Counted from the stretch's first letter, positions 35,491 through 46,746 are shown. The stretch: 64,000 bases of DNA from Mesorhizobium helmanticense (GCF_003034915.1 NZ_PZJX01000007.1:248001-312000); one strand, 5' to 3'. Program-made: numbers and translations. The notes: generated by a model not told the origin, from the letters alone.

Positions 35491-35922
35491 ATGCGAAAGA
35501 TTCTGACATCAATGACGCTGCTGGCGGCAGCGCTATTCGCAAACGCTGCTCAGGCGCTGGACAGCAGCGGAATGCCGGTGGTCGTAACGCCGCTTGCATC
35601 ACGCACGGAGACAGCATCCGGCCAGCCGATAACGCTGCCGCAGAAGAACGTCCAGGTCCTGGTTTCGACTTACGACATTGCGGCGGGTGCAACCTTGCCG
35701 GTCCACAAGCACCCCTTCCCCCGCTACGCCTATGTCCAGGCCGGGACGCTTCAGGTCACCAATGTCGAGACCGGCAAGAGCAACACCTACAAGACTGGCG
35801 ATTTCATCGTGGAGATGATCGGCCAATGGCACCAGGCCACCAATGTCGGGACCGATCCGGTCAAGCTGCTGGTGATCGACCAGGTCGAAGAGGGCACCAA
35901 GAACACGGTGTTGCGCCAGTAG
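35491..35922 (+). CDS. Exported small cupin protein
   Basis: A 143-residue protein with GGGAGG before ATG 35491. Signal peptide MRKILTSMTLLAAALFANAA, then a single cupin: AAGATLPVHKHPFPRYAYVQ supplies the metal histidines of motif 1 and GDFIVEMIGQWHQATNVGTD those of motif 2. A periplasmic location is inferred. Function unknown; it is a single-gene unit. Confidence 0.85.
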   Translation: MRKILTSMTLLAAALFANAAQALDSSGMPVVVTPLASRTETASGQPITLPQKNVQVLVSTYDIAAGATLPVHKHPFPRYAYVQAGTLQVTNVETGKSNTYKTGDFIVEMIGQWHQATNVGTDPVKLLVIDQVEEGTKNTVLRQ

Positions 35923-36057
35923 GTAAGCATGCTCCTGACGCGGCCCACCTAGTGAAGCTGGTTATAGCTGCAGCGACAATTGGAGCGCCTTTAGCCAATG
36001 GTTCCGGCTTTCGCGGCAACTGAGCTGATGCTAGGGCTGCGCGATCTCTAACCATCA

Positions 36058-36834
36058 GTGGACCGCCCCGTGACCGACATCGAACGCCCTCGCCTGCCCT
36101 TGATCGAAATCTGCGTCGAAGGCATAGACGGGCTGCTCGCCGCACAGGCAGCCGGCGCCGACCGGGTCGAGCTGTGCGCCTCGCTGATCGAAGGCGGCAT
36201 CACCCCAAGCCTCGGCACTGTCCGCGCGGCCCTCGAACTGGCGACGATCCCGTTCCATGTCATCGTGCGGCCGCGTGGTGGCGACTTCCTTTATAGCGAC
36301 ACTGAATATGGCTCGATGCTCGCCGATGCACGCGCGCTCCGCGAACTCGGCGTGGCCGGTGTCGTCGTCGGCTGTCTGAACGCCGACGGCACGATCGACG
36401 AAAAACGCATGAGCGAACTGGTGCGGGCGGCCGGGCCTTTGAACGTCACCTGCCATCGCGCCTTCGACATGACGCGCGATCCGGCCGAGGCGCTGGAAGC
36501 GCTGATCCGCTGCAAGGTCGGCCGGGTGCTGACCAGCGGCCAGCGCGATACGGCGCTGCAAGGAGCGGCGCTGCTGGCGGATCTCGTGCGGCAGGCCGGC
36601 GACCGCATCATCATTCTCGGCTGCGGCGCGCTTGATCCCGACAACATTGCCGAGGTGGCGGGAACAACCGGGCTGACAGAAATGCATTTCGCCGCACTCA
36701 AGGATGTGCCAAGCACCATGCGCTACCGAAATCCCCATGTCGGCATGGGCGGTGACGACCTCGATCGCGAGTATCGCACCACCGTCACCGACGGAGCGCT
36801 GGTGGCAGCGACGATCGCGGCGGTTCGGGCCTGA
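36058..36834 (+). CDS. cutC: CutC-family protein
   Basis: A 258-residue TIM-barrel protein of the CutC family, named for copper homeostasis although the biochemical role is disputed. Conserved stretches: LIEICVEGIDGLLAAQAAGA, DRVELCASLIEGGITPS, HVIVRPRGGDFLYSD, VVVGCLNADGTID and VTCHRAFDMTRDP. The GTG at 36058 or at 36070 may be the start; neither has a clear ribosome site. The stop overlaps the next start by 1 bp. Confidence 0.9.
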   Translation: MDRPVTDIERPRLPLIEICVEGIDGLLAAQAAGADRVELCASLIEGGITPSLGTVRAALELATIPFHVIVRPRGGDFLYSDTEYGSMLADARALRELGVAGVVVGCLNADGTIDEKRMSELVRAAGPLNVTCHRAFDMTRDPAEALEALIRCKVGRVLTSGQRDTALQGAALLADLVRQAGDRIIILGCGALDPDNIAEVAGTTGLTEMHFAALKDVPSTMRYRNPHVGMGGDDLDREYRTTVTDGALVAATIAAVRA

Positions 36835-37331
36835 TGACGAACACGCCCTCGCCGATCGTCAGGGTTGCGCCTGAGGACGAACCCGCCATCCTCGCCCTCA
36901 ACAACGAGCACGCAGCCGAATTGTCATGGCTCGAAGCAGCGCGCCTGTCCTTCCTTCTCGGCGAGGCATTCTATGCGCGCCGCATCGGCGCGCTCGAAGC
37001 CTTCATCATGACCTTCGACCAGGACGCCAACTACGACAGCCCAAATTTCCTGTGGTTCCGCGAGCGCTACAAGCGCTTCGTCTATGTTGACCGTGTCGTC
37101 GTCGCTGGCCACGCGCGCGGCCGAGGACACGCCCGCCGGCTGTATGAGGATCTGTTCGACCAGGTTGCGCGTGCCGGCCAGACCATCGTCACTTGCGAGG
37201 TCAATGCCGAGCCGCCCAATCCCGCCTCGGACGCCTTTCACGCGGCACTTGGCTTTGTCGAGGTCGGCGACGCGGTGATCCACGGCGGCAAGAAGGCCGT
37301 GCGCTACTACGAGCGAAAGATAACGATCTGA
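36834..37331 (+). CDS. GNAT-family N-acetyltransferase
   Basis: A 165-residue acetyltransferase-fold protein. The acetyl-CoA-binding region is FVYVDRVVVAGHARGRGHAR with RRLYEDLFDQVARAGQTIVT after it, and the late strand is FHAALGFVEVGDAVIHGGKK. It is coupled to cutC (TGATG overlap). Substrate unknown. Confidence 0.88.
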   Translation: MTNTPSPIVRVAPEDEPAILALNNEHAAELSWLEAARLSFLLGEAFYARRIGALEAFIMTFDQDANYDSPNFLWFRERYKRFVYVDRVVVAGHARGRGHARRLYEDLFDQVARAGQTIVTCEVNAEPPNPASDAFHAALGFVEVGDAVIHGGKKAVRYYERKITI

Positions 37332-37337
37332 TCAGCC

Positions 37338-37742
37338 CTACCAATTGCGATTCAGCCAGCCCCGCGCCGGCTTTTCGACGATGTAGTAGCTGCACAGCGC
37401 GCAGGCGAACACGCCGGCCAGCATGGGCAATGGCGCACTGCCCTGCGAATAGACGAATTTGTAGAAGGGCTGCTGCCACAGATAGAGCGAATACGACCAC
37501 AGCCCGAGCATCGCCATCGGTCGGGAGGACAAGAACCCTGTCAGGTAACGAGCGCTGAAGTCGAGCGAATTGACCGCAAGCGCCAGCAGTGGCACGGCGA
37601 CAAGATAGTGGATCGGCGTCGGCACCGGATCAATGAACAGAAGGACCGCCGCAGCGGATGCCACAAGGGCGACATGCGGACCCCTGAACAAGGATGCAAA
37701 AAGGGACCGCAAGGCCCCTAATGCATCAGGATATGGCTGACG
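37338..37742 (-). pseudogene. C-terminal fragment of an acyltransferase-3 family protein
   Basis: Only about the last third of an OafA/YrhL-type membrane acyltransferase is left: hydrophobic helices (HVALVASAAAVLLFIDPVPT; IHYLVAVPLLALAVNSLDFS), LSSRPMAMLGLWSYSLYLWQ and a terminal YYIVEKPARGWLNRNW, all typical of the family end. There is no start codon with a ribosome site; the frame is open back to the stop codon of the upstream coxM-type gene. The catalytic N-terminal part is missing. It is probably a deletion remnant. Confidence 0.75.
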
Positions 37743-38540
37743 TCAGGCGTTGGCGGCGGCCACCGCGCGCTTGGCCATCACCGCGATCAGATTGGCGCGG
37801 TAGTCGGCCGAGGCGTGGATGTCGCTCATCAAATTCTTCGCCGGCACTTTCATGCCGTCCAGCACAGAGGCCGCAAAATTCTTGGCCAGTGCCGCCTCGA
37901 TCTCCTTCGAGCGGAAGACGCCGTCGTCGCCGGCCCCGGTGACGGCAGCCCTGACGCCATCCTTGCCCTTGGCCACGAACACGCCGACGATCGCATAGCG
38001 CGAGGCGGGGTTGCGGAACTTTTCATAGGCAGCCTTGGCAGGCGCGGTGAAGGTCACCGCCGTGATGATCTCGCCGTCCTTCAGTGCCGTCTCGAACAGG
38101 CCTTTGAAGAACTTGTCGGCGGCGATCTCACGCTTGTTGGTGACGATGGTGCCGTCGAGCGCCAGCAGCGCTGCCGGATAGTCGGCCGCCGGATCGTTGT
38201 TGGCGATCGAACCGCCGATCGTGCCCTTGTGGCGCACCGCCGGGTCGCCGATCAGCGACGCCAGATGGGCAAGCGCCGGACAGGCCTTTTTCAGCTTCTC
38301 GTCGCTGGCGACTTCATAATGCGTGGTTCCACCGCCGATGGTGATGGTCTTGCCCGACACCTTGACGCCTTGCAGCTCCTTGATCCGCGACAGGTCGACA
38401 AGATCGGAGGGGGCGGCCAGCCGCGTCTTCATCGCGGGGATCAGCGTCATGCCGCCCGATAACAGCTTCGCATCGCCGTTCTTGACCAGCTTGGCGGCAT
38501 CGGTGACCGAGGCGGCACGGTGATAATTGACCGAATACAT
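37743..38540 (-). CDS. coxM: CO dehydrogenase-like medium (FAD) subunit
   Basis: A 265-residue FAD-binding subunit of the molybdenum hydroxylase family ([20 protein letters not shown] and [20 protein letters not shown] are the two flavin-binding motifs). It passes electrons from the Fe-S subunit to the acceptor. It is the last gene of a small-large-medium operon; the ATG at 38540 lies 12 bp after the large subunit gene. Confidence 0.92.
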   Translation of the reverse strand: MYSVNYHRAASVTDAAKLVKNGDAKLLSGGMTLIPAMKTRLAAPSDLVDLSRIKELQGVKVSGKTITIGGGTTHYEVASDEKLKKACPALAHLASLIGDPAVRHKGTIGGSIANNDPAADYPAALLALDGTIVTNKREIAADKFFKGLFETALKDGEIITAVTFTAPAKAAYEKFRNPASRYAIVGVFVAKGKDGVRAAVTGAGDDGVFRSKEIEAALAKNFAASVLDGMKVPAKNLMSDIHASADYRANLIAVMAKRAVAAANA

Positions 38541-38552
38541 GGTTATTCCTCC

Positions 38553-40901
38553 TCAGCGCTTCGTCGCCCGGATCGCTGCCCAGACCGTGGACGGCGATGC
38601 CGGCATGGCGATATCGGTGATGCCGATGGCGTCGGTGATGGCGTTGATCACCGCCGGCGGCGAGCCGATGGCGCCGGCTTCGCCGCAACCTTTGATGCCG
38701 AGCGGATTGCCCGGGCATGGCGTGTTCGAGGTCGAGACCTTGAACGACGGCAGGTCGCTGGCGCGCGGCATGGTGTAGTCCATGTAGCTCGCCGTCAGCA
38801 ACTGGCCGCTGGCATCGTAGAAGGCGCCTTCCAGCAGCGCCTGGCCGATGCCTTGCGCGATGCCGCCATGCACCTGGCCCTCGACGATCATCGGATTGAT
38901 GATATTGCCGAAATCGTCGGCGGCGACAAACTGGATGATCTCGGTCGTGCCGGTTTCCGGATCTATCTCGACCTCGCAGACGTAGCAGCCGGCCGGAAAG
39001 GTGAAGTTCGACGGATCGTAGAACGCCGTCTCCTTCAGCCCTGGCTCCATGCCGCCTGGCAGATTGTGGGCGGTGTAGGCGGCGAGCGCCATCTGGAACC
39101 ACGGCACGCTTTTGTCCGTGCCCGCCACCTTCAGCGTGCCGTTGTCGATGACGATGTCGCCCTCGTCGGCCTCGAGCAGATGGGCGGCGATCTTCTTGGC
39201 CTTGGCCTCGACCTTATCGAGCGCCTTGGCGACGGCCGACATGCCGACCGCACCCGAGCGCGAGCCGTAGGTGCCCATGCCCATCTGCACCTTGTCGGTG
39301 TCGCCATGGACGATCGAGACGCTGTCGATCGGCACGCCGAAACGCTGGTTGACCAATTGCGCGAAGGTCGTCTCATGGCCCTGGCCATGACTGTGCGAGC
39401 CGGTCAACACTTCGATCGTGCCGACGGCGTTGACGCGCACCTCGGCGCTTTCCCAAAGGCCGACACCCGCTCCAAGGCTGCCGACAGCCGCCGACGGCGC
39501 GAGGCCGCAGGCCTCGATGTAGTTGCTCATGCCGATGCCGCGCAGCCTGCCTCTCTTGGCGGCGGCCGCCTTGCGCCCGGCAAAGCCGGCATAGTCGGAT
39601 GCCTTCATCGCCGCGTCGAGCGAGGCGGCATAGTCGCCGGCGTCATAGTTCATGATGACCGGCGTCTGATGCGGGAAGGACGTGATGAAGTTCTTTCGCC
39701 GAAGCTCGGCTGGCGACACGCCCAGTTCGCGGGCGGCGGTCTCCATTGTGCGTTCGAGCAGATAGGTGGCCTCCGGCCGCCCTGCCCCGCGATAGGCGTC
39801 GACCGGCGCCGTGTTGGTGTAGACGGCGCGCACATTGGCGTGGATGGCCGGAATGTTGTACTGGCCCGACAGCAGCGTCGCGTAGAGATAGGTCGGCACA
39901 CAGGACGAGAACAGCGACATGTAAGCGCCGAGATTGGCGATGGTGTCGACCTTCAGCCCGGTGATCACGTTGTTCTTGTCGAAGCCCATCTCCACGGTCG
40001 AGACATGGTCGCGGCCATGGGCGTCGGTGAGAAAGCTCTCGGTGCGGTCGGCCACCCATTTGACCGGCACGCCGGTCTTCTTCGAGGCCCACAGGCAGAC
40101 TATCTCTTCGGGATAGATGTAGATTTTCGAGCCGAAGCCGCCACCGACATCCGGCGCGATGACGCGCAGCTTGTTTTCCGGCGCGACATTGTAGAAGGCG
40201 CTCATAACCAGGCGCGCCAGGTGTGGGTTCTGCGAGGTCGTCCAGCAGGTATAGTGATCCTCCGCCTTGTCGTAATGGCCAAGCGCCGCGCGCGGCTCCA
40301 TGGCGTTGGGCACCAGCCGGTTGTTGACGATCTTCATGCGGGTGACGTGGGCAGCGGCCTTGATTGCCGCGTCGGTTGCCTTGCCGTCGCCGAGTTCCCA
40401 GTCGAAAATCAGATTGTTGTCGGCTTCCGGATGGATCTGCGGCGCACCCTTCTCGAGTGCTCTCGGCGCATCGACGACCGCCTTCAACTCCTTGTAGGTG
40501 ATGTCGACCGCTTCGGCCGCGTCGCGCGCCTGGCTCTTGGTTTCGGCGACCACGACGACCACCGCGTCGCCGACATAGCGAACCTTGTCGAAGGCCAGCG
40601 GCGACCACGCTCCCATCTTCATCGGCGAGCCGTCCTTGGAATGGATCATCCAGCCGCAGATGAGATTGCCGATCCCGTCTGCCTTGAGCTCCTTGCCGGT
40701 CAAAACGCCGATGACGCCGGGCATGCCTTGCGCCTGCTTGACGTCGATCTTCTTGATCTGCGCATGTGCGTGCGGGCTGCGCACGAAGGCCGCATGCTTC
40801 ATGCCTGGAACCACCATGTCGTCGACATAGCGGCCGGCGCCGGTGATGAACCTCTTGTCTTCCTTGCGCGCCACCCGAGCGCCAACGCCTTCAATGCCCA
40901 T
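38553..40901 (-). CDS. coxL: CO dehydrogenase-like (form II) molybdopterin large subunit
   Basis: About 782 residues, a xanthine oxidase-family molybdopterin subunit. The active-site loop reads [24 protein letters not shown] is the form II signature; true CO-oxidising form I enzymes have AYRCSFR. Other cofactor motifs are [36 protein letters not shown] and [20 protein letters not shown]. The true substrate is probably an aldehyde or heterocycle rather than CO. The ATG is preceded by GGGAGG. The start coordinate may be one base off. Confidence 0.9.
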   Translation of the reverse strand: MGIEGVGARVARKEDKRFITGAGRYVDDMVVPGMKHAAFVRSPHAHAQIKKIDVKQAQGMPGVIGVLTGKELKADGIGNLICGWMIHSKDGSPMKMGAWSPLAFDKVRYVGDAVVVVVAETKSQARDAAEAVDITYKELKAVVDAPRALEKGAPQIHPEADNNLIFDWELGDGKATDAAIKAAAHVTRMKIVNNRLVPNAMEPRAALGHYDKAEDHYTCWTTSQNPHLARLVMSAFYNVAPENKLRVIAPDVGGGFGSKIYIYPEEIVCLWASKKTGVPVKWVADRTESFLTDAHGRDHVSTVEMGFDKNNVITGLKVDTIANLGAYMSLFSSCVPTYLYATLLSGQYNIPAIHANVRAVYTNTAPVDAYRGAGRPEATYLLERTMETAARELGVSPAELRRKNFITSFPHQTPVIMNYDAGDYAASLDAAMKASDYAGFAGRKAAAAKRGRLRGIGMSNYIEACGLAPSAAVGSLGAGVGLWESAEVRVNAVGTIEVLTGSHSHGQGHETTFAQLVNQRFGVPIDSVSIVHGDTDKVQMGMGTYGSRSGAVGMSAVAKALDKVEAKAKKIAAHLLEADEGDIVIDNGTLKVAGTDKSVPWFQMALAAYTAHNLPGGMEPGLKETAFYDPSNFTFPAGCYVCEVEIDPETGTTEIIQFVAADDFGNIINPMIVEGQVHGGIAQGIGQALLEGAFYDASGQLLTASYMDYTMPRASDLPSFKVSTSNTPCPGNPLGIKGCGEAGAIGSPPAVINAITDAIGITDIAMPASPSTVWAAIRATKR

Positions 40902-40925
40902 CGCAGAAATTCCTCCCAAATTGAA

Positions 40926-41013
40926 GGGGAGTAGGGCAGTAAGGGAGTAAGGCTGTAGGGAAATTGGCTCCTGGTTCCCTACTGCCTTACTGCCCTACTC
41001 CCTTACTCCCTTA
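40926..41013. repeat. 8-bp-periodic inverted repeat within the cox-type operon
   Basis: Left arm 40926-40963 is made of octamers such as AGTAGGGC, AGTAAGGG, AGTAAGGC, TGTAGGGA. Right arm 40976-41013, read on the other strand, is made of the same octamers (AGTAAGGG, AGTAGGGC, AGTAAGGC, AGTAGGGA). A 12-bp loop separates them. In the transcript it forms a long hairpin between the small and large subunit genes. A relative lies at 60734-60818. Confidence 0.85.
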
Positions 41014-41019
41014 AGTCCT

Positions 41020-41520
41020 TCACGCAGCTTGCTTGGCCTTGCCCTTCGCCCCCTTGGACATCGTCACTGACGCGGCGAGGATCGCCTTGACGATGTTGTG
41101 GTAGCCAGTGCAGCGGCAGATATTGCCTTCGAGCTCGACGCGCACCGTGGCCTCGTCGAGACCTTCGGGGTGGCGGTTGATCATGTCGGTCGCCGCCATG
41201 ATCATGCCCGGCGTGCAGAAGCCGCATTGCAGCCCGTGATGCTCCTTGAACGCCGCCTGCACCGGATGCAGGTCGGCGCCGTTGGCCAGACCTTCGATCG
41301 TCAGCACGGTCGACCCGGAGGCTTGCACCGCCAGCATCGTGCAGGACTTTACCGCCTTGCCGTCGACATGGACCACGCAGGCGCCGCATTGCGAGGTGTC
41401 GCACCCGACATGCGTGCCGGTGAGGCCGAGATTCTCCCGCAGGAAATGAACCAGCAGCGTGCGGTCTTCGGCGACGCCGCTGACCCGCTTCCCGTTGACC
41501 GTCAACGATACTTCCGACAT
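41020..41520 (-). CDS. coxS: CO dehydrogenase-like small [2Fe-2S] subunit
   Basis: A 166-residue iron-sulfur subunit. The N-terminal plant-type ferredoxin cluster uses [16 protein letters not shown] with a later C in SCTMLAVQA. The second cluster uses CGFCTPGM and [12 protein letters not shown]. Start ATG 41520 ([15 protein letters not shown]). It is the first gene of the small-large-medium operon, an order usual for form II enzymes; form I operons run medium-small-large. Confidence 0.93.
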   Translation of the reverse strand: MSEVSLTVNGKRVSGVAEDRTLLVHFLRENLGLTGTHVGCDTSQCGACVVHVDGKAVKSCTMLAVQASGSTVLTIEGLANGADLHPVQAAFKEHHGLQCGFCTPGMIMAATDMINRHPEGLDEATVRVELEGNICRCTGYHNIVKAILAASVTMSKGAKGKAKQAA

Positions 41521-41775
41521 GAAACCTCCCTGGGCAAATACCTTGGTCGTTCCGTCGCCGATGCGGCGCATGCGCTCCGGCTGGCCGCTCTTCCTCCACC
41601 CGTGTAACATACGGAAAAAGCGGCCCGAAATTCCGAAGTCGTGAGAATGCAGTTCGCCCGAAAATCCGCATATTGTACTTTCGGTCACGCCGGAGAAAAC
41701 GGTGACATGAACCGAAAACTTCGATCACCGTGCGCTACCGCCATCCGATCGCCGCGAGCAGAGCAGACCGGAGGC

Positions 41776-43308
41776 TCATCGCGCGGTCCTGATGCCGCTG
41801 TCGACAAGCTCGCGCAGCACCGGCGCCAGCGCCGACGGCAGATCCTCGGCGATTAGCCCAGGTCCGCAATGGCTGCCGGCCTCGGCATGGATCCAGACCG
41901 CCGCGCAGGCCGCTTCGAAAGCCGGCATGCCCTGCGCCAACAGTCCGGCGATGATTCCTGCCAGCACGTCGCCGGAGCCGGCGGTGGCGAGCCACGGCGC
42001 GCCATTGCCGTTGATTGCCGCCCTGCCATCGGGTGCTGCGATCACCGTGTCGGCGCCTTTGTAGATGATGACGGCGTTGGCGCGCTCGGCAGCGGCGCGC
42101 GCCCTGTCCAACTTGGACAGGACCTTGTCCCCGGCAATGTTCGGAAACAGCCTGGCGAATTCACCCTCATGCGGGGTCAGCACCAGGGCGGGGGCGTCCG
42201 GCAGACGAGCGGCTTCGAACAGCAACTCAGGCGCCTCGCGAAACGAGGTTATGCCGTCGGCATCAAGCACCAGCCCGTCGATCCCGCCAGCGGCGCCGTG
42301 CCGTCCTGCACTTAGTACGGCAAGGGCAAAATCCCGCGCCTTTTCACCGACGCCAAAGCCCGGGCCGAGGACGAAGGCCGACGGCCGGCGCTCGCCTATG
42401 AAATCGTGCATGTCGGCGACGGTGTCGGCCTTGCGCAGCATGATCGAGGTCAGATGCGCGGCATTCACCTGCATGGCATTCGCCGGCGAAAGCACGGTCA
42501 CGGCCCCTGCCCCGCTTCTGGCCGCGGCAAGCGCCGACAGTCTCGCGGCACCCGTTGCGCTCGGCCCGCCCGAAAAAACGCCGACATGGCCGCGCTTGTA
42601 TTTGTGGGTGTCGACGGCGAGAACCGGGAACTTCCCTACCCAAAGCGGCGGGGTATTTTCGAAGGTTCGTGGTTCAAGCTGCGCAATGACGCCGTCGCCG
42701 ATGCCGATGTCGGCAAGCACGATTTCGCCGCACATTTGGCGCCCCGGCAGCAGCAAATGCCCCGGCTTTTTGCGCGCGAACGTCACTGTGACCTCGGCGC
42801 GGAATGCCCGGCCGAGGACTTCGCCACTTGCGCCGGAAACGCCCGAGGGCAGATCGACCGCGATGACGGGCAGGCCCAGCTCCGTCGCCCTGTCGACCGC
42901 GCTCGCGGCATCGTCGGCGAGCGGCTTGGACAGCCCTGCCCCATAGAGCGCGTCGACCACGATCGAGCCCGTCTCGGCAACAAACTCGGCCAGCGGACGA
43001 GGTTTGACCGGGCACCGCGAAGCAGCGAGAGCCGCATCGCTGCCGGCCCTTGGCGGGCCGGATGCCCAAAGCAGGACGTCGACGGCGCTGTCCCTCAGAA
43101 TGCCCGCGACGACGTAGCCATCGCCGCCATTGTTGCCGGGACCGCACAGGACATGGACGCGGCTCGCCTGGGGATAGCGAGCCAGCACCACGGCCGCGAC
43201 CGCCTCGCCGGCGCGCCGCATGAGGCCGAAGCCATCGAGTGGCCCGGCCGCAATCGCCAGGCGATCGGCCTCGGCCATCTCGGCCGGAGACAAAAGTTCA
43301 TTGCTCAT
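41776..43308 (-). CDS. nnrD: Bifunctional NAD(P)H-hydrate epimerase / ADP-dependent dehydratase
   Basis: A 510-residue fusion of the two NAD(P)HX repair enzymes. The N-terminal YjeF_N epimerase domain has VLCGPGNNGGDGYVVAGIL. The C-terminal ribokinase-like dehydratase domain has LTPHEGEFARLFPNI, VIIYKGADTVIAAPDG and TAGSGDVLAGIIAGLLAQG. Start ATG 43308 (MSNELLSPAEMAEADRLAI) is chosen because the open frame upstream lacks similarity. In many alphaproteobacteria this gene neighbours glnB, as here (divergent). Confidence 0.93.
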   Translation of the reverse strand: MSNELLSPAEMAEADRLAIAAGPLDGFGLMRRAGEAVAAVVLARYPQASRVHVLCGPGNNGGDGYVVAGILRDSAVDVLLWASGPPRAGSDAALAASRCPVKPRPLAEFVAETGSIVVDALYGAGLSKPLADDAASAVDRATELGLPVIAVDLPSGVSGASGEVLGRAFRAEVTVTFARKKPGHLLLPGRQMCGEIVLADIGIGDGVIAQLEPRTFENTPPLWVGKFPVLAVDTHKYKRGHVGVFSGGPSATGAARLSALAAARSGAGAVTVLSPANAMQVNAAHLTSIMLRKADTVADMHDFIGERRPSAFVLGPGFGVGEKARDFALAVLSAGRHGAAGGIDGLVLDADGITSFREAPELLFEAARLPDAPALVLTPHEGEFARLFPNIAGDKVLSKLDRARAAAERANAVIIYKGADTVIAAPDGRAAINGNGAPWLATAGSGDVLAGIIAGLLAQGMPAFEAACAAVWIHAEAGSHCGPGLIAEDLPSALAPVLRELVDSGIRTAR

Positions 43309-44001
<693 letters not shown>

Positions 44002-44059
44002 GGTTTCTGATTTCAGATTACCGTCTCCTCGAAACGTCACCACACAGGGAAGAAATGAC

Positions 44060-45469
44060 ATGACGACAGCCAAAGACATCATGAAGCAGATCAAGGACAA
44101 CGACGTGAAGTTCGTCGATCTGCGCTTCACCGATCCGAAGGGCAAGCTGCAGCACGTGACGATGGATGTCGTCGAGGTCGAGGAAGACATGTTTGCCGAT
44201 GGCGTCATGTTCGACGGCTCCTCGATCGCCGGTTGGAAGGCGATCAACGAGTCCGACATGGTGCTGATGCCCGACCCTGAAACGGTGCATATGGACCCGT
44301 TCTTCGCGCAGTCGACGATGGTCATCCTGTGCGACATCCTCGACCCGATCTCGGGCGAGTCCTACAACCGCGACCCGCGCGGCACCGCCAAGAAGGCCGA
44401 GGCCTATATGAAGGCGGAAGGCATCGGCGACCAGATCTTCGTCGGCCCGGAAGCCGAGTTCTTCGTATTCGACGACGTCAAGTACAAGGCCGACCCTTAC
44501 AACACCGGCTTCAAGCTGGACTCCACCGAATTGCCGTCCAATGACGACACCGACTATGAGACCGGCAATCTCGGCCACCGTCCGCGCATCAAGGGCGGCT
44601 ATTTCCCGGTGCCGCCGATCGACTCTGCGCAGGACATGCGCTCGGAAATGCTGACCGTGCTCGCCGAAATGGGCGTGCGCGTCGAAAAGCACCACCATGA
44701 GGTCGCAGCCGCCCAGCACGAGCTCGGCATCAAGTTCGACACGCTGGTCCGCAACGCCGACAAGATGCTGATCTACAAATATGTCGTGCACCAGGTCGCC
44801 AACGCCTATGGCAAGACGGCCACCTTCATGCCGAAGCCGGTGTTCGGCGACAACGGCTCGGGCATGCATGTCCACCAGTCGATCTGGAAGGGCGGCAAGC
44901 CGACCTTCGCCGGCAATGAGTATGCCGGCCTTTCGGAAAGCTGCCTGTTCTATATCGGCGGCATCATCAAGCACGCCAAGGCGATCAACGCCTTCACCAA
45001 TCCGCTGACCAACTCCTACAAGCGCCTGGTGCCGGGCTATGAAGCGCCGGTGCTGCTCGCCTATTCGGCGCGCAACCGTTCGGCCTCCTGCCGCATTCCG
45101 TTCGGCTCGTCGCCGAAGTCCAAGCGCGTCGAGGTCCGCTTCCCCGATCCGGGCGCGAACCCCTACCTCGCCTTCGCCGCCATGCTGATGGCCGGCCTCG
45201 ACGGCATCAAGAACAAGATCCATCCGGGCCAGCCGATGGACAAGGACCTCTACGATCTGCCGCCGAAGGAGTTGAAGAAGATCCCGACCGTCTGCGGCTC
45301 GCTGCGCGAAGCCCTGCAGAGCCTCGACAAGGACCGCGGCTTCCTGAAGGCCGGCGGCGTCTTCGACGACGACCAGATCGACAGCTATATCGAGCTCAAG
45401 ATGGCCGAAGTGATGCGCTTCGAAATGACCCCGCATCCGGTCGAATACGACATGTACTATTCGATCTGA
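44060..45469 (+). CDS. glnA: Glutamine synthetase type I
   Basis: A 469-residue GSI that makes glutamine from glutamate, ammonia and ATP. Motifs: [18 protein letters not shown] (latch/N-terminal), [12 protein letters not shown], the ATP-region [17 protein letters not shown], and the adenylylation site Tyr398 in [11 protein letters not shown], so activity should be switched by GlnE. It ends with a strong terminator 17 bp later. It is convergent with glnII. Confidence 0.98.
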   Translation: MTTAKDIMKQIKDNDVKFVDLRFTDPKGKLQHVTMDVVEVEEDMFADGVMFDGSSIAGWKAINESDMVLMPDPETVHMDPFFAQSTMVILCDILDPISGESYNRDPRGTAKKAEAYMKAEGIGDQIFVGPEAEFFVFDDVKYKADPYNTGFKLDSTELPSNDDTDYETGNLGHRPRIKGGYFPVPPIDSAQDMRSEMLTVLAEMGVRVEKHHHEVAAAQHELGIKFDTLVRNADKMLIYKYVVHQVANAYGKTATFMPKPVFGDNGSGMHVHQSIWKGGKPTFAGNEYAGLSESCLFYIGGIIKHAKAINAFTNPLTNSYKRLVPGYEAPVLLAYSARNRSASCRIPFGSSPKSKRVEVRFPDPGANPYLAFAAMLMAGLDGIKNKIHPGQPMDKDLYDLPPKELKKIPTVCGSLREALQSLDKDRGFLKAGGVFDDDQIDSYIELKMAEVMRFEMTPHPVEYDMYYSI

Positions 45470-45486
45470 ACCGGATCGATCAGAAA

Positions 45487-45520
45487 CAAAAACCCCGGCG
45501 TCGCGGCGCCGGGGTTTTTT
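45487..45520 (+). terminator. Intrinsic terminator of glnBA
   Basis: CCCCGGCG (45493-45500) pairs with CGCCGGGG (45507-45514) around TCGCGG, preceded by AAAAA and followed by six T. It may also act on glnII transcripts from the other side. Confidence 0.9.
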
Positions 45521-45618
45521 CATGTCATCTATCATAAGAGCCAGGCCACCAGCGCCGCCGACAGGACAGAGCTGCGTCACGGCGCAGACGCGCGGAGCGC
45601 CTGCGCCGTGGGGAATGC

Positions 45619-46656
45619 TCAGGCAGCGGCCTTCTTCGCCGCCGTGTCCACGCTGGCGATCGTCTTCAGGATCTGCGAGGCGATCTGGTAGGGGTCGCCC
45701 TGCGAGTTCGGGCGGCGATCCTCAAGATAGCCCTTGTAGCCATTGTTGATGAAGGAATGCGGCACGCGGATCGAGGCGCCGCGGTCGGCGATGCCGTAGC
45801 TGAACCTGTTCCACGGCGCGGTCTCATGCTTGCCGGTCAGGCGCTTGTCGTTGTCCGGGCCGTAGACGGCGATGTGGTCCATCAGGTTCTTGTCGAAGGC
45901 CGCCATCAGCGCCTCGAAATAGTCCTTGCCGCCGACTTCGCGCATATAGGCGGTCGAGAAATTGGCGTGCATGCCGGAGCCGTTCCAGTCGGTGTCGCCC
46001 AGCGGCTTGCAGTGATATTCGATGTCGATGCCGTATCTCTCGGTGAGGCGCTGCATCAGATAGCGGGCCATCCACATCTGGTCGGCGGCCTTCTTGGAGC
46101 CCTTGCCGAAAATCTGGAATTCCCACTGGCCCTTGGCCACTTCGGCGTTGATGCCCTCGTGGTTGATGCCGGCCGCGAGGCACTGGTCGAGATGCTCCTC
46201 GACGATCTGACGCGCGACTGAGCCCACATTGGAGTAGCCGACGCCGGTGTAGTAAGGACCCTGCGGCGCGGGATAGCCGCTCTCAGGGAAGCCGAGCGGG
46301 CGACCGTCCTTGTAGAAGAAATACTCCTGCTCGAAGCCGAACCAGGCGCCCTCGTCATCGAGGATGGTGGCGCGCTTGTTGGATGCATGCGGCGTAACGC
46401 CATCCGGCATCATCACCTCGCACATGACGAGCACGCCGTTGCTGCGCGCCGGATCCGGATAGACGGCGACCGGCTTCAGCACGCAGTCGGAGCTGTGGCC
46501 CTCGGCCTGCATGGTCGAAGAGCCATCGAAACCCCACAGCGGAAGCTGCTCGAGCGCCGGAAACTCGGCGAATTCCTTGATCTGGGTCTTGCCCCGAAGG
46601 TTGGGAACCGGGGTGTATCCATCGAGCCAAATATACTCGAGCTTGTACTTCGTCAT
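45619..46656 (-). CDS. glnII: Glutamine synthetase type II
   Basis: A 345-residue eukaryote-type GSII, a hallmark of rhizobia, frankiae and relatives. Motifs: LPLWGFDGSSTMQAEGHSSD, WFGFEQEYFFYKDGRPLGFP, GPYYTGVGYSN, NGSGMHANFSTAYMREVGGK and NRFSYGIADRGASIRVPHS. GSII is not adenylylated and is controlled at transcription, matching the sigma-54 promoter and NtrC-like site upstream. Confidence 0.97.
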   Translation of the reverse strand: MTKYKLEYIWLDGYTPVPNLRGKTQIKEFAEFPALEQLPLWGFDGSSTMQAEGHSSDCVLKPVAVYPDPARSNGVLVMCEVMMPDGVTPHASNKRATILDDEGAWFGFEQEYFFYKDGRPLGFPESGYPAPQGPYYTGVGYSNVGSVARQIVEEHLDQCLAAGINHEGINAEVAKGQWEFQIFGKGSKKAADQMWMARYLMQRLTERYGIDIEYHCKPLGDTDWNGSGMHANFSTAYMREVGGKDYFEALMAAFDKNLMDHIAVYGPDNDKRLTGKHETAPWNRFSYGIADRGASIRVPHSFINNGYKGYLEDRRPNSQGDPYQIASQILKTIASVDTAAKKAAA

Positions 46657-46746
46657 TCTGACCTCTCGTTGCTTGATAAACCGAACTTCTGGATGACGCC
46701 GGCGCGCGCCGAACCACCCAGCAGCCGACCTGCCGGTTCATTAAAA

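Noticed and set aside
38553..41520. True aerobic CO dehydrogenase (form I)
   Set aside because: The active-site loop AYRGAGR and the small-large-medium gene order point to form II, and no cox accessory genes are present.
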